A stretch of 64,000 bases of DNA from Microbacterium sp. TNHR37B (GTDB taxonomy: Bacteria > Actinomycetota > Actinomycetes > Actinomycetales > Microbacteriaceae). How positions within the stretch are numbered: the first letter of the stretch is position 1; every line of letters starts with the position of its first letter. The notes beneath the pieces were generated by a model. It saw only the letters and a program-made list of their open reading frames with translations, was not told the origin of the DNA and made no database searches. The position numbers were made by a program, and so were the translations under genes. The stretch lies in contig NZ_LQGV01000001.1 of NCBI RefSeq assembly GCF_001620065.1, forward strand, positions 868,001 to 932,000, in the 5' to 3' direction. This document shows positions 37,004 through 45,878 of this stretch, piece after piece.

Positions 37004-38202
37004 AGGGCACTCCTCTTCGCGCGGGGCACGGTACTCCAGATCAGGTCGTCGGGTCCCAGCCGCGCCCCGGTCTCCCATTGACGGCGCGACAGGTACAGCG
37101 CGACGACGTTGACGAATGCGGCCAGCGGCACGGCGAACAGCGCACCGGGGATGCCGGCGATCATGGCGCCGCCTGCCACCACCAGGACCACCGCCAGCGG
37201 GTGGACCTTGACCGCTGCGCCCATCATGAGGGGCTGCAGGACGTGGCCTTCCAACTGCTGCACGCCGAGCACGACGATGAGCATCCACAGCGCGATCCAG
37301 GGTCCGTTGTAGACGAGCGCGAGGAAGACCGCGAGGCTTCCGGTGACCACCGCCCCGACGAACGGGATGAACGAGCCGAGGAACACCAGAACACCGATCG
37401 GGATCGCCAGCGGAACACCGAGGAAGAAGGCCCCGAGTCCGATGCCGATCGCATCGATCGTGGCGACGAACATCTGGGTGCGGGCATACGTGACGACGGT
37501 CTTCCATCCGGCGTGGCCCGCGCCGTCGACCGCCGGCCTCGCCGCGGACGGGAAGAGGCGCACCACCCAGCGCCAGATACCGCCGCCATCGGCGAGCGTG
37601 CAGAGGAGGATGAACAGGGTGAGCAGGGCGCCGGTGGCCACGTGCCCGACCGTGGATCCGATCGCGAGGGCGCCCGACCAGAGCGTCTCGGCCTGCTGCT
37701 GGAGGAACGTGCCGGCCTGGGCGAGGAGATCGTCGATCTGCTGGGCCGTCAGGTGCAGCGGACCATCGATCAGGTACTGACGGAGCTGCTCCACCGATGC
37801 CTCTGTGCTCGCGCGCACGCGCGGCCACTCCCGCGTGATCTGCCAGATCGCGAGGTAGACCAGCCCGGAGACGATCGCGATCGTGCCGAGCACGCTGATC
37901 ACGAGCGACAGCCATCGCGGAACGCGATGGCGCAGCATCCACGTGAAGGCCGGCCAGACCAGGGCCGTGATGAGCAGGGCAACCAGCAACGGGATGACGA
38001 GGAGCTTCAACTGGATGACGAGCCACACGAAGATCGCGAACGCAGCGGCGATGACGACGAAGCGCCACGAGTAGGCTGTCGCGATGCGCAGCCCCCGCGG
38101 GATCGACTCTCCGATCTCCGTGGAGACGGTGCGATTGCGCAGCGCATCCCGGAACGTGCCGCGGGGCTTCGGATCCGACGACTTCGGGGCTGAGCCGGTC
38201 AT
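37000..38202 (-). CDS. AI-2E family transporter (UPF0118/PerM-like)
   Basis: 400 residues with the eight-helix PerM layout: paired N-terminal helices (about 48-85), a longer soluble section with FLQQQAETL, then four closely spaced helices including FLGSFIPFVGAVVTG and VLQPLMMG. Family members export autoinducer-2 or act as ion/proton antiporters; the actual substrate cannot be inferred. ATG 38202 fits a -10 element 6 bases upstream; ilvA follows with a 4-base overlap. Confidence 0.9.
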   Translation of the reverse strand: MTGSAPKSSDPKPRGTFRDALRNRTVSTEIGESIPRGLRIATAYSWRFVVIAAAFAIFVWLVIQLKLLVIPLLVALLITALVWPAFTWMLRHRVPRWLSLVISVLGTIAIVSGLVYLAIWQITREWPRVRASTEASVEQLRQYLIDGPLHLTAQQIDDLLAQAGTFLQQQAETLWSGALAIGSTVGHVATGALLTLFILLCTLADGGGIWRWVVRLFPSAARPAVDGAGHAGWKTVVTYARTQMFVATIDAIGIGLGAFFLGVPLAIPIGVLVFLGSFIPFVGAVVTGSLAVFLALVYNGPWIALWMLIVVLGVQQLEGHVLQPLMMGAAVKVHPLAVVLVVAGGAMIAGIPGALFAVPLAAFVNVVALYLSRRQWETGARLGPDDLIWSTVPRAKRSAL

Positions 38203-38208
38203 CCCGCC

Positions 38209-38214
38209 AGTCTA
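38209..38214 (-). promoter_or_regulatory. -10 element of the AI-2E transporter operon, leaderless geometry
   Basis: TAGACT ends 6 bases before ATG 38202. Confidence 0.45.
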
Positions 38215-38251
38215 CGACCGGGCGTATGCGCCACCGGGAACGCGCACGCTC

Positions 38252-39136
38252 CTAGAAGCGGCCGCCCATCTCGTGCAGCCGAGAGATGCGGTCGGGCAGC
38301 GGTGGGTGCGTCGCGAACAAGCGTGACATCGCGCCCGGTCGCAGGGGGTCGCTGAACCAGAGGTGCGCCATCGACGTGCTCTCCTTCGCAAGAGGGCGTC
38401 CCTGATCGGCGAGCTTGGCCAGCGCCGAGGCCAGACCGTCGGGGTCACGGGTCGTGAGCGCGCTCGTCGCGTCGGCGAGATACTCCCGCTGCCGCGAGAT
38501 CGCCGCCTGCACGAGTCCGGCCAGCAGAGGTGCGACGACAGCGGCGACAACGCCGAAGATGAGGAAGACGATCTGCGCCTGGTTGTTGCCGCGGCCCCGA
38601 CCTCCGAAGAAGGCGACCCGCATCATGACGTCGGCGAGGATCCCGACGGCCACCACGAGCCCGAAGACGATCAGCGAGACGCGGATGTCGTAGTTGCGGA
38701 TGTGACCGAGCTCGTGACCGAGCACCCCCTCCAGCTCGCGATCGGTCATGAGCTCGAACAGGCCGGTGGTCACCGTGATGGAGGCTTCTTCCGGGGTCCG
38801 TCCGGTCGCGAACGCATTGGGGGCGGGATCGTCCACGACGTACAGACGGGGCATCGGCGTGCCCGTCGTGATGCACAGGTTCTCGACGAGTCGGTAGTAA
38901 CGGGGAGCCTCCTCGCGAGTCACCGGTTGGGCACCGGCGAGAGCGAGAGCCTCCTTGTCGGCGACGAAGTACTGCACGGTCGCGTACCCGGCCGAGAAGA
39001 TCAGCACGAAGGCGGTGATCCACCAGTTGTTGCCGGCCAACCAGCCCGCCACCAGACCGATCGCTCCGAGGACGAGCACGAACCCGATGAGGATGAACCA
39101 GGTGTTGCGCTTGTTGCGCGCGATCGCGGAGTACAC
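38252..39136 (-). CDS. htpX: Zinc metalloprotease HtpX
   Basis: 294 residues, M48B. Two N-terminal transmembrane helices (about 14-52), zinc motif GVLGHELGHIRNYD (HExxH), two more helices, then the third ligand region REYLADATSAL. Degrades misfolded membrane proteins. GTG 39136 begins MYSAIARNKRNT, the standard N-terminus. Lies 39 bases downstream of lemA on the same strand, a recurrent pair in bacteria. Confidence 0.95.
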   Translation of the reverse strand: MYSAIARNKRNTWFILIGFVLVLGAIGLVAGWLAGNNWWITAFVLIFSAGYATVQYFVADKEALALAGAQPVTREEAPRYYRLVENLCITTGTPMPRLYVVDDPAPNAFATGRTPEEASITVTTGLFELMTDRELEGVLGHELGHIRNYDIRVSLIVFGLVVAVGILADVMMRVAFFGGRGRGNNQAQIVFLIFGVVAAVVAPLLAGLVQAAISRQREYLADATSALTTRDPDGLASALAKLADQGRPLAKESTSMAHLWFSDPLRPGAMSRLFATHPPLPDRISRLHEMGGRF

Positions 39137-39175
39137 GTCATCACCTGCGGTTTCCCGCGGCGCTCACCGCCGACC

Positions 39176-39742
39176 TCAGAATTGGATGCGCGGAGGCTCG
39201 GCGATGGCGGCACCATCGACGACCTCGAAGAACTCGCGCTCACTGAACCCGAGGTTGCGCGCGAAGAGGTTGTTCGGGAACACCTTGATCTTCGTGTTGA
39301 GTTCTCGCACTCCGCCGTTGTAGAACCGCCGCGAGGCCTGGATCTTGTCCTCGGTGTCGACCACGGCCTGCTGCAGCTGCAAGAAGTTCTGGCTCGCCTG
39401 CAGTTGGGGATACGCCTCGGCGACGGCGAACAGCGACTTGAGCGCCTGCTGCATGTGGCCCTCGGCGACGCCGGCGTCGGCGGGGGTGGAGGCCGTCAAC
39501 GTCTCGGCACGTGCGCGCGTCACGTTCTCGAAGACCGCCTTCTCATGCGCCGCGTACCCCTTGACCGCCTCGATCAGATTCGGCAGCAGATCGGCACGAC
39601 GCTTCAGCTGGACGGTGATGTCGCTCCATGCCTCGTCGACGCGAACGTTCAACGCCACGAGCGAGTTGTAGGTCGCCCAGAGGTAGATTCCGACGATGAC
39701 GACGAGTCCCACGACGATGAGGACGGGGATCAGCCACTCCAT
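39176..39742 (-). CDS. lemA: LemA family protein
   Basis: 188 residues: one N-terminal transmembrane helix (about 4-24), then the LemA helical domain with YNSLVALNVRVDEAWSDI, LKRRADLLPNLIEAVKGYA and RRFYNGGVRELNTKI. Extracytoplasmic role unknown; genetic pairing with htpX suggests envelope protein quality control. GGGAGT precedes ATG 39742, with a TAGGAT hexamer upstream as probable -10. Confidence 0.95.
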   Translation of the reverse strand: MEWLIPVLIVVGLVVIVGIYLWATYNSLVALNVRVDEAWSDITVQLKRRADLLPNLIEAVKGYAAHEKAVFENVTRARAETLTASTPADAGVAEGHMQQALKSLFAVAEAYPQLQASQNFLQLQQAVVDTEDKIQASRRFYNGGVRELNTKIKVFPNNLFARNLGFSEREFFEVVDGAAIAEPPRIQF

Positions 39743-39819
39743 AGCACTCCCAACGGTTATGTGCTCATCCTATCCAGGCGTCGAAGGCTCACGGACCGCG
39801 GCGGCCTCACTCCCAGCCG

Positions 39820-41133
39820 TTACTCACCGAGGACGCGCTGGAGATACGGGTTGCGGAAGCGTCGGTCGGGGTCGAGGCGGTCGCGCAGGGCGACGAAGTC
39901 GTCGAAGCGCGGATACTCGGTCCGAAGGTCGTCGGCCGTCTGGGTGTGCATCTTCCCCCAGTGCGGCCGTCCTGCGTGGGAGCGCATGATCTGCTCGACC
40001 GCGGCGAAGTATTCGCGGTGGTCGGCGCGCCAGTAGCGATGGACGGCGATGTAGCCGGTGCGACGTCCGGACGCCGTGGACAGCCACAGGTCGTCCGCTG
40101 CGGCGGTCCTCACCTCGACCGGGAACTCGATGCGCCACCCGTGGGCGTCCACCAGTTCTCGGACCTCGGCGAAGGCCGATGCGACTCGTTCGAGGGGAAC
40201 CGCGTACTCCATCTCGCGGAAACGTACGCTCCGTGCCGTCGTGAACACACGAGACGAGGCGTCGGAGAAGGCCCGGTCGCCCCACACCCGCGCGGACAGT
40301 CGATTGATCACGGGAACGGCGGGCGGCACGATCCTCCCCGCACTGCAGACCAGCTGATGCACACCGTTGCCGACCACGACGTCGTCGATCCACCGCCTCA
40401 CGGGCGCGAGCGGCGCGGTCGGCTCGCCCGGCGGGAGTCGTGTGTTGGCCTTGGTGAGCGCGACATCCGTGTGGGGGAACCAGTAGAACTCGAAATGGTC
40501 GGTTTCCTTGGCGCGGCCGAGAAGTCCGGCGACGACATCCTCGAGGGGTTCCGGACGCTCGACCGCCCGCAGGCCGAACGCGGGCACGCATTGCAGGGTG
40601 ACATCCACGATGACACCGAGAGCACCCAGACTGACAGCGACAGCGGGAAGGAGCTCGGGCTCGTGCTCCTCGTCGATCGTGAGCAGCTCGCCGTCGGCCG
40701 TGACGAGGGTCATGGCGCGCACCTGCGTGGCGATGCCTCCGAACGCGAGGCCGGTCCCGTGCGTGCCCGTGGACAGAGCACCCGCGAGCGACTGCCGGTC
40801 GATGTCACCGAGGTTCTCCATGGCCAAGGCGTGCGGTGCGAGCAACGCCGGGATCTGATGGAGCCGGGTCCCCGCCCACAGCCGCACCCGGCCCCGGTCG
40901 ACATCGACCGAGACGATGCCGGTCAGATCGGAGAGATCGAGCAGCACACCCGGAGCGACCGCGGCGCCACTGAAGCTGTGCCCGGCTCCGACGGCTTTCA
41001 CAGCGAGGCCGCGCGACGCGGCGGAGCGCATGGCGCGACGGACCGCATCCAGGGTCGGTGGATACTCCACCCGCTGGGGACGCACGCTCTCGGTGCGCGC
41101 CCAGTTCCGCCACGTGCCGCCGGGCCGCGTCAC
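39820..41133 (-). CDS. FAD-linked sugar-1,4-lactone oxidase-like protein (ALO family)
   Basis: 437 residues. VAO-type FAD domain: WNW-like TWRNWARTESVRP, VGAGHSFSG (His for covalent flavin attachment), SLAGALSTGTHGTG, then the ALO C-terminal domain with HFEFYWFPHTD and HWGKMHT. Relatives include D-arabinono-1,4-lactone and L-gulono-1,4-lactone oxidases; the true substrate in this group is not settled. GTG 41133 overlaps the stop of the upstream PLP enzyme (GTGA), so the two are made together. Confidence 0.88.
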   Translation of the reverse strand: MTRPGGTWRNWARTESVRPQRVEYPPTLDAVRRAMRSAASRGLAVKAVGAGHSFSGAAVAPGVLLDLSDLTGIVSVDVDRGRVRLWAGTRLHQIPALLAPHALAMENLGDIDRQSLAGALSTGTHGTGLAFGGIATQVRAMTLVTADGELLTIDEEHEPELLPAVAVSLGALGVIVDVTLQCVPAFGLRAVERPEPLEDVVAGLLGRAKETDHFEFYWFPHTDVALTKANTRLPPGEPTAPLAPVRRWIDDVVVGNGVHQLVCSAGRIVPPAVPVINRLSARVWGDRAFSDASSRVFTTARSVRFREMEYAVPLERVASAFAEVRELVDAHGWRIEFPVEVRTAAADDLWLSTASGRRTGYIAVHRYWRADHREYFAAVEQIMRSHAGRPHWGKMHTQTADDLRTEYPRFDDFVALRDRLDPDRRFRNPYLQRVLGE

Positions 41134-42362
41134 AGGAAGGCCTTCCCTTCGCCCCGGTATGTCGGTGTCTCGCCGATCAGCTCCGATCCTCGCGTGAGGT
41201 GATATCGATCGACGCGCTCGGCGAGCTCGCCGCTCTTGGCGTGTCGGAACCAGACGCGATCGCCCACGCGGAGGCCTCGTGCGTTGTCGCCCTGCAGCGG
41301 GGTCTGCACCTCTCCGGTGCCCTCTCGTCCGAGCGTGCGCAAGCCCGCGGGCCAGACGGGGCGCGGCTGGCGAGAGGCCACGGGAGGCCCGGAGGCGACC
41401 CACCCGCCTCCCAGCACCGTGGCGATGTCGAGCGTGGGACGGCGTACGACCTCGAGGGCGAAGGCCGCGGCAGGCGCCGGATCGAAGGCTCGGTAGCCGT
41501 CGAAGAGGTGGCCCGCGAGCAGGCCGCTCCCCGCCGTCGTCTCGGTCACCGCCTGGTCGGCGGAGGTCGACTCCAGTGACCCGGTCCCACCCCCGTTGAC
41601 GAACTCCAGCGGTGCGATCTCCCGCAGAGCGGCGACGATCGCTGCGCGGCGGTCGCGCAGTTCGTGGTCGCTGCGCCTCTGCATCCACCGAATCACCGGA
41701 TCGCCGGGTCCGACGTCGTCGGGCTGGCCGGCGATCTGCGCCTCGTACATCATCAGCCCGACGAGCCGGAATCCGGGCCGCGCGACGATGCCCCGGGCGA
41801 GACGGGAGACTTCCGCCGCATCGTGCGCGGGCGATCGGCGCACCCCGATGTGCCCGAGCACGGGTGCCCGCCACGAGGCGTCGGCGTCGATCGCCACGCG
41901 AAGCGTCGCGCGGTGCGAGGGGGCTGCGACCGCGTCGATGAGGTCGAGCTGGGCGAGGTCGTCGACCATGAGCGTGATGCGCGCGCTCGCTGTCTCATCG
42001 GCGGCGAGAGAGGCGATCGCCGCGCGGTCTGCCGTCGGATATCCGAGGACGATGTCGTCGTACCACTGCGCGAGCCAGAGCGCCTCCGGCAGGGTGAAGG
42101 CGAGGATGCCCGCGTAGCCATCGAGCGCCAGCGCCGCATCGAGCACCGCCCTCACCCGGATGGACTTGCTCGCGACCCGGATTGGCACCCCGCTGGAGCG
42201 GACGACGAGGTCGAGGGCGTTGTAGCGCACGGCGTCGAGATCGATCGTCGCGATCGGTCCGGACAGCGACGCGATCGCGCGGTCGCGGGCGGTCCAGTAC
42301 GCCTCCGGGTCGCGCCAGGGCGCGAGCGCGCCCGCGGGTTCGGAGAGAAGATCGAGGCCCAT
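41130..42362 (-). CDS. PLP-dependent alanine-racemase-fold enzyme (amino acid deaminase/aldolase-like)
   Basis: 410 residues, fold type III. The PLP lysine is in RVASKSIRVRAVLDA; GGGTGSLE binds the phosphate, and a C-terminal beta domain ends with the metal-site region typical of D-threonine aldolase-like proteins. Usually annotated as amino acid deaminase/aldolase. Substrate unknown. Coupled by a 4-base overlap to the FAD oxidase, implying sequential steps or a common substrate class. Confidence 0.85.
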   Translation of the reverse strand: MGLDLLSEPAGALAPWRDPEAYWTARDRAIASLSGPIATIDLDAVRYNALDLVVRSSGVPIRVASKSIRVRAVLDAALALDGYAGILAFTLPEALWLAQWYDDIVLGYPTADRAAIASLAADETASARITLMVDDLAQLDLIDAVAAPSHRATLRVAIDADASWRAPVLGHIGVRRSPAHDAAEVSRLARGIVARPGFRLVGLMMYEAQIAGQPDDVGPGDPVIRWMQRRSDHELRDRRAAIVAALREIAPLEFVNGGGTGSLESTSADQAVTETTAGSGLLAGHLFDGYRAFDPAPAAAFALEVVRRPTLDIATVLGGGWVASGPPVASRQPRPVWPAGLRTLGREGTGEVQTPLQGDNARGLRVGDRVWFRHAKSGELAERVDRYHLTRGSELIGETPTYRGEGKAFL

Positions 42363-42450
42363 GTGAGGCTCCTTCGCACGTCGAGGCCCAGCCTAGACGT
42401 CCACCGGCGCCGGGCGCCCACATCCGCCGCCGACGGCGCGCGGTGACGAT

Positions 42451-42470
42451 GTGGGACGATGTGGGACGAT
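42451..42470 (+). repeat. 10-bp tandem repeat at a translation start region
   Basis: GTGGGACGAT occurs twice in tandem, preceded by a partial unit GTGACGAT. The GGGA of the last unit would act as ribosome-binding site for ATG 42469, so copy number could tune start choice. Confidence 0.6.
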
Positions 42471-42477
42471 GCGTAGG

Positions 42478-43302
42478 ATGTCCTCTCCCGATGCCGAGCT
42501 CCGCGACCTCCGCCAACGCGCATACGGTCGCCACGCCGACCTCGACGACGTCGGCCGACGCCGACTCGAAGAACTGGAGGAGCTCGAGCGAGTGGCACGG
42601 TCGAGCGCTCCCGCTGCGATGCGCCCGGCGGGCGCCGACGATGGGGAGCCAGATCGTGACGATCGGGACGGGGATCAGCGAGACGGGGAGGCCGCCGAAG
42701 CCTCGCCCGCACCGGTGCACTGGCCGGACGCGGACGCCGACGCCCTCCCCGAGCCATCCGCGTCGGTGATCGAAGGCCCCGACCTCCGACGCCGTCTCCC
42801 TGACCTCCGACGCCGTCTCATCGGGCGCCGATGGCTCTATGCCGCGTCGCTGGTTCTGGTCGCGGCGGTCTCGGCAGCCCTCACCTGGTCACTGTCGGCC
42901 GTCGCGCCCGTCGTCACCTCGAGCGGTGCACGCCAGGTCGCGACGCTCCAGCAATCGGGTCAGCCGGTGCCCGGATTCTTCAAGTCCGCGGGCGAAGGAA
43001 CACGCGTGTACGAGTTCCACGGTATGACGATCGTGCGCACCGAAGGCTCCTTCTATGGGACGGCCGGCGAGTGCATCATGGCCTACCCGTCCCTGAACGC
43101 GTCCGCCTCGGGCGACGCCATCACCGGGCCGAGCTACTACGGCTGCCGAGCCGGCGACTTCCCCGCCTCCGTCCAGTTCACGGTAGGCGCCGACGACCCT
43201 GCGGAACTACGGGATTCCGTCGGCGAGGGGAACGGCGTGCAGTTCGTGCTGGATGGTGACGTCGTCGGCGTCTTCGTGAGCGAAGCCGCCTCCGACGACT
43301 AG
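42478..43302 (+). CDS. Hypothetical membrane-anchored protein
   Basis: 274 residues. A cytoplasmic N-terminus of about 115 residues, charged and Pro/Ala-rich, begins with a helical AELRDLRQRAYGR segment of the kind found at the start of several actinobacterial membrane-associated proteins; then a transmembrane helix (about 121-143) and an extracytoplasmic domain of about 130 residues with two cysteines (GECIMAYP and YYGCRAGD). No family recognised. ATG 42469 is an alternative start with better ribosome binding. Its TAG stop interlocks with the stop of the convergent gene. Confidence 0.7.
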   Translation: MSSPDAELRDLRQRAYGRHADLDDVGRRRLEELEELERVARSSAPAAMRPAGADDGEPDRDDRDGDQRDGEAAEASPAPVHWPDADADALPEPSASVIEGPDLRRRLPDLRRRLIGRRWLYAASLVLVAAVSAALTWSLSAVAPVVTSSGARQVATLQQSGQPVPGFFKSAGEGTRVYEFHGMTIVRTEGSFYGTAGECIMAYPSLNASASGDAITGPSYYGCRAGDFPASVQFTVGADDPAELRDSVGEGNGVQFVLDGDVVGVFVSEAASDD

Positions 43303-44252
43303 GTGTAGTTCCCCGTGAGCCGGCGGGACTCGTCGCGCTCCGACACCGGGGACGTGAGGAGCTGGAATCGGAACAGCACTCCCCCGCTGACGAGCCACAG
43401 GATCCAAGGGTTCTCGGTGACGGGATGCGCGGAGAGCAGGGCTCCCTCGTCGTGCGGGTCTTCGATGAGCGCCGTGTCGTGGGCGAAACGCTTGCCCAAC
43501 ACGACGAGGTTCCCTCGACCCTCCGCCAACTCCGCGACGCTGAGCTCGAGCCAATCGCCGAGCTCGTGCGCCTGCGGCGAGAACGTCATGCCTCCTACGG
43601 GGCTCGGATCGGGGACGAACGCCGTCTCCTCCGCCATGTCGATGTGGATCATGCGTGCCCAGCGCTCGGCGAAGATGAGACCACAGGTCTCCAGTTCGCC
43701 GCGCACGCCGCGTACGGCGTCGACGGCGTCGGCGCGCGCGAGTGTCGGACTGGCCGTCAGCGCTTCGAACTCGTGGAACGGAAAGGCGGAGCGTCCCCGC
43801 ACCACCGTCGTCGTGCGCCGCACGCCACGTCCACGCTCCGCGCTCCCCGCGACATCGGCGCAGAAGTCGCCGAGGTGACTCAGCATCACCGGCCCCCACT
43901 CGGGGACGAAACCGATCGGCGCCAGCTCCTGCATCGCCCGATCCCAGGCCTGGTTCGTCCGGTCGTCTGGGCGGCGCACGTCGGGGACCACCGAGGGATC
44001 GACCTCTTCGACGATGCAGTGGTCCAGATCGCGCGTCTCGGTGACACGGAAGGCGACCTGACCTCCATCGATCACCCCCGTGAGGAAGGAGACAGAGGAG
44101 CGTCGGTACAGAAGGTTGACGGCCAGCTGTTCGGCGTAGGCGCCAACGGCCGACTCCTCCCATCCCGGCCGCGACGTGTACCACTGCGTCCCGTCCTCAG
44201 AGACGAGACGAGCCTCGGTCGCCACCGCCGCGAAGACCTCCACACACACCAC
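43299..44252 (-). CDS. Hypothetical protein, unknown family
   Basis: 317 residues, soluble, without signal peptide or clear catalytic motif. Trp- and His-containing segments such as VSEDGTQWYTSRPGW, FVPEWGPVMLSHLGDF and VTENPWILWLVSGG give it the look of a folded domain protein. It opens with VCVEVFAAVATEARLV, which could bind a small ligand, but nothing more can be said. Convergent with the gene at 42478; the two stops share CTAG (43299-43302). Confidence 0.65.
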   Translation of the reverse strand: MVCVEVFAAVATEARLVSEDGTQWYTSRPGWEESAVGAYAEQLAVNLLYRRSSVSFLTGVIDGGQVAFRVTETRDLDHCIVEEVDPSVVPDVRRPDDRTNQAWDRAMQELAPIGFVPEWGPVMLSHLGDFCADVAGSAERGRGVRRTTTVVRGRSAFPFHEFEALTASPTLARADAVDAVRGVRGELETCGLIFAERWARMIHIDMAEETAFVPDPSPVGGMTFSPQAHELGDWLELSVAELAEGRGNLVVLGKRFAHDTALIEDPHDEGALLSAHPVTENPWILWLVSGGVLFRFQLLTSPVSERDESRRLTGNYT

Positions 44253-44282
44253 GCGGGCCAGAAGGTATCACTGCTGCGCAGC

Positions 44283-44301
44283 CGTCTGCAGAGAACAGAC
44301 G
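44283..44301 (-). terminator. Hairpin directly after the tRNA
   Basis: CGTCTG-loop-CAGACG begins right after the tRNA 3' end; probable terminator or processing signal. Confidence 0.5.
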
Positions 44302-44374
44302 TACCCCCGCTGGGACTCGAACCCAGACTGAAGCGATTTTAAGTCGCCTGCCTCTGCCATTGGGCTACGGGGGC
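44302..44374 (-). tRNA. tRNA with UAA anticodon (Leu), short variable loop
   Basis: 73 nucleotides folding into a full cloverleaf: acceptor GCCCCCG/CGGGGGT, D arm from GCC/GGC, anticodon stem GGCGA/TCGCT with loop CTTAAAA (anticodon TAA), T arm CTGGG-TTCGAGT-CCCAG, and A at position 73. No CCA is encoded. The variable region is only TCAGT, whereas tRNA-Leu is normally class II with a long variable arm. Decoding assignment is therefore by anticodon only. Confidence 0.88.
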
Positions 44375-44397
44375 CTGCGCCCACGATAGCCCGCGGG

Positions 44398-45858
44398 TCA
44401 GCGCGCGGTGGTCTCGGCGGGCTCCTTGGCGGCCGCCTTCTTGGCCGGGGCCTTCTTCGCCGCGGGCTCAGCCGGAGCCTCCGCCACCGCCGGACGCGGG
44501 CGAGCGGCGAACTCCTCGAAGACGTACCGCGGGTTCTGCACGGTCTGCAGCGACACGTTGTCGCGGTTGAGCCAGAAGTTGTGCCACCAGTCGCCGATCA
44601 CACGCCACTTGCGCTCCCACGACGGCATCGCCAGGCCGTGGTAGCCACGGTGGGCGATCCACGCGACGAAGCCCTTGAGCGCGATCTTGCCGGACTGGAA
44701 GACACCGTTGTAGAGACCGAGACCGGCCACCGCACCGAGGTTCTTGTGGATGTACTCACGAGGCACCTCACCGCGCATGACGGCGACGAGGTTCTTGGCG
44801 AGGAGCTTGGCCTGGCGGACGGCGTGCTGAGCGTTGGGCACGCAGTATCCACCCACGCCGGCACCGGTGAGGTCGGGCACGGCCGCCACATCGCCCGCGG
44901 CCCAGGCGCCCTCGACGGCCTCGTCGGAAGTGCCCACCCGGAGGTCGGCGCGAGTGCGGATGCGGCCGCGCTCCTCGACGGGGAGGTCACCGCCGCGAAC
45001 GACGGTCGGGTTGGCCATGACACCGGCGGTCCAGATGATGAGGTCGGTGGGGATGACCTCGCCGGTGGAGAGCTCGACGTTGCCGTCGACGGCGCCGGTC
45101 ACCTGCGTGTCGAGGTGGACGTTGGCGCCCCGCTTCGCGAGGTCCTTGAGCACCCACTCGCTCGTCTTGAGCGACACCTCGGGCATGATGCGCCCCATCG
45201 CCTCGATGAGGTGGAAGTGCGTGTCCTCGAAGCGCAGCTGCGGGTAGAGCTTGAGAAGCGACGACGCGAGGGCGCGGGTCTCGGCGAACACCTCGATGCC
45301 GGCGAACCCGCCGCCGACGACGACGACGGTGAGCAGGCGGTCGCGCTCCGGCCCGGCCGGAAGGTTGGCGGCACGATCGAAGTTCGTGAGGATGCGGTCA
45401 CGGATCGCGACGGCTTCTTCGATCGTCTTCAGACCGATCGCGTTCTCGGCAATGCCGGGAATCGGGAACGTGCGGGAGACGGCACCCGCGGTCACGACGA
45501 TCTGGTCGTACGTCTCGGTCCACGGCCCACCCACCTCGGGCGTGATGGTCGCCGTGCGCGTTGCGTGGTTGATGCCGGTGACCTTCGCCACCACGACGCG
45601 GGTCTTCTTGAGGTGCCGGCGCAGGCCGACGACGACGTGGCGCGCCTCGATCTCACCCGCGGCGACCTCCGGCAGGAAGGGCTGGTACGTCATGTACGGC
45701 AGCGGGTCGACGATCGTGACCTCCGCCTCGCCCTTCCGGAGGTGCTTCTCGAGCTTCCACGCGGTGTAGAAGCCGGCGTAGCCGCCTCCGACGATGAGGA
45801 TCTTGGGCACAGCGCTGGTCGCGGGGGCGAACGCAGGGCTGGTCGCGGTGCTGGTCAC
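44398..45858 (-). CDS. ndh: Type II NADH dehydrogenase (NAD(P)/FAD-dependent oxidoreductase)
   Basis: 486 residues. FAD-binding Rossmann fold KILIVGGGYAGFYTAWKLEK, a second NADH fold VVVVGGGFAGIEVFAE, and the later AAGDVAAVPDLT for the flavin. The C-terminal membrane-anchoring region is followed by a Lys/Ala-rich tail of repeated AKKAPAKKAAAK type. Oxidises NADH and reduces menaquinone without proton pumping. GTG 45858 is chosen because AAGGAG precedes it; an in-frame TTG at 45882 is the longer alternative. A tRNA gene follows 23 bases downstream. Confidence 0.92.
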   Translation of the reverse strand: MTSTATSPAFAPATSAVPKILIVGGGYAGFYTAWKLEKHLRKGEAEVTIVDPLPYMTYQPFLPEVAAGEIEARHVVVGLRRHLKKTRVVVAKVTGINHATRTATITPEVGGPWTETYDQIVVTAGAVSRTFPIPGIAENAIGLKTIEEAVAIRDRILTNFDRAANLPAGPERDRLLTVVVVGGGFAGIEVFAETRALASSLLKLYPQLRFEDTHFHLIEAMGRIMPEVSLKTSEWVLKDLAKRGANVHLDTQVTGAVDGNVELSTGEVIPTDLIIWTAGVMANPTVVRGGDLPVEERGRIRTRADLRVGTSDEAVEGAWAAGDVAAVPDLTGAGVGGYCVPNAQHAVRQAKLLAKNLVAVMRGEVPREYIHKNLGAVAGLGLYNGVFQSGKIALKGFVAWIAHRGYHGLAMPSWERKWRVIGDWWHNFWLNRDNVSLQTVQNPRYVFEEFAARPRPAVAEAPAEPAAKKAPAKKAAAKEPAETTAR

Positions 45859-45878
45859 AGGACGCGGAACTCCTTGAA

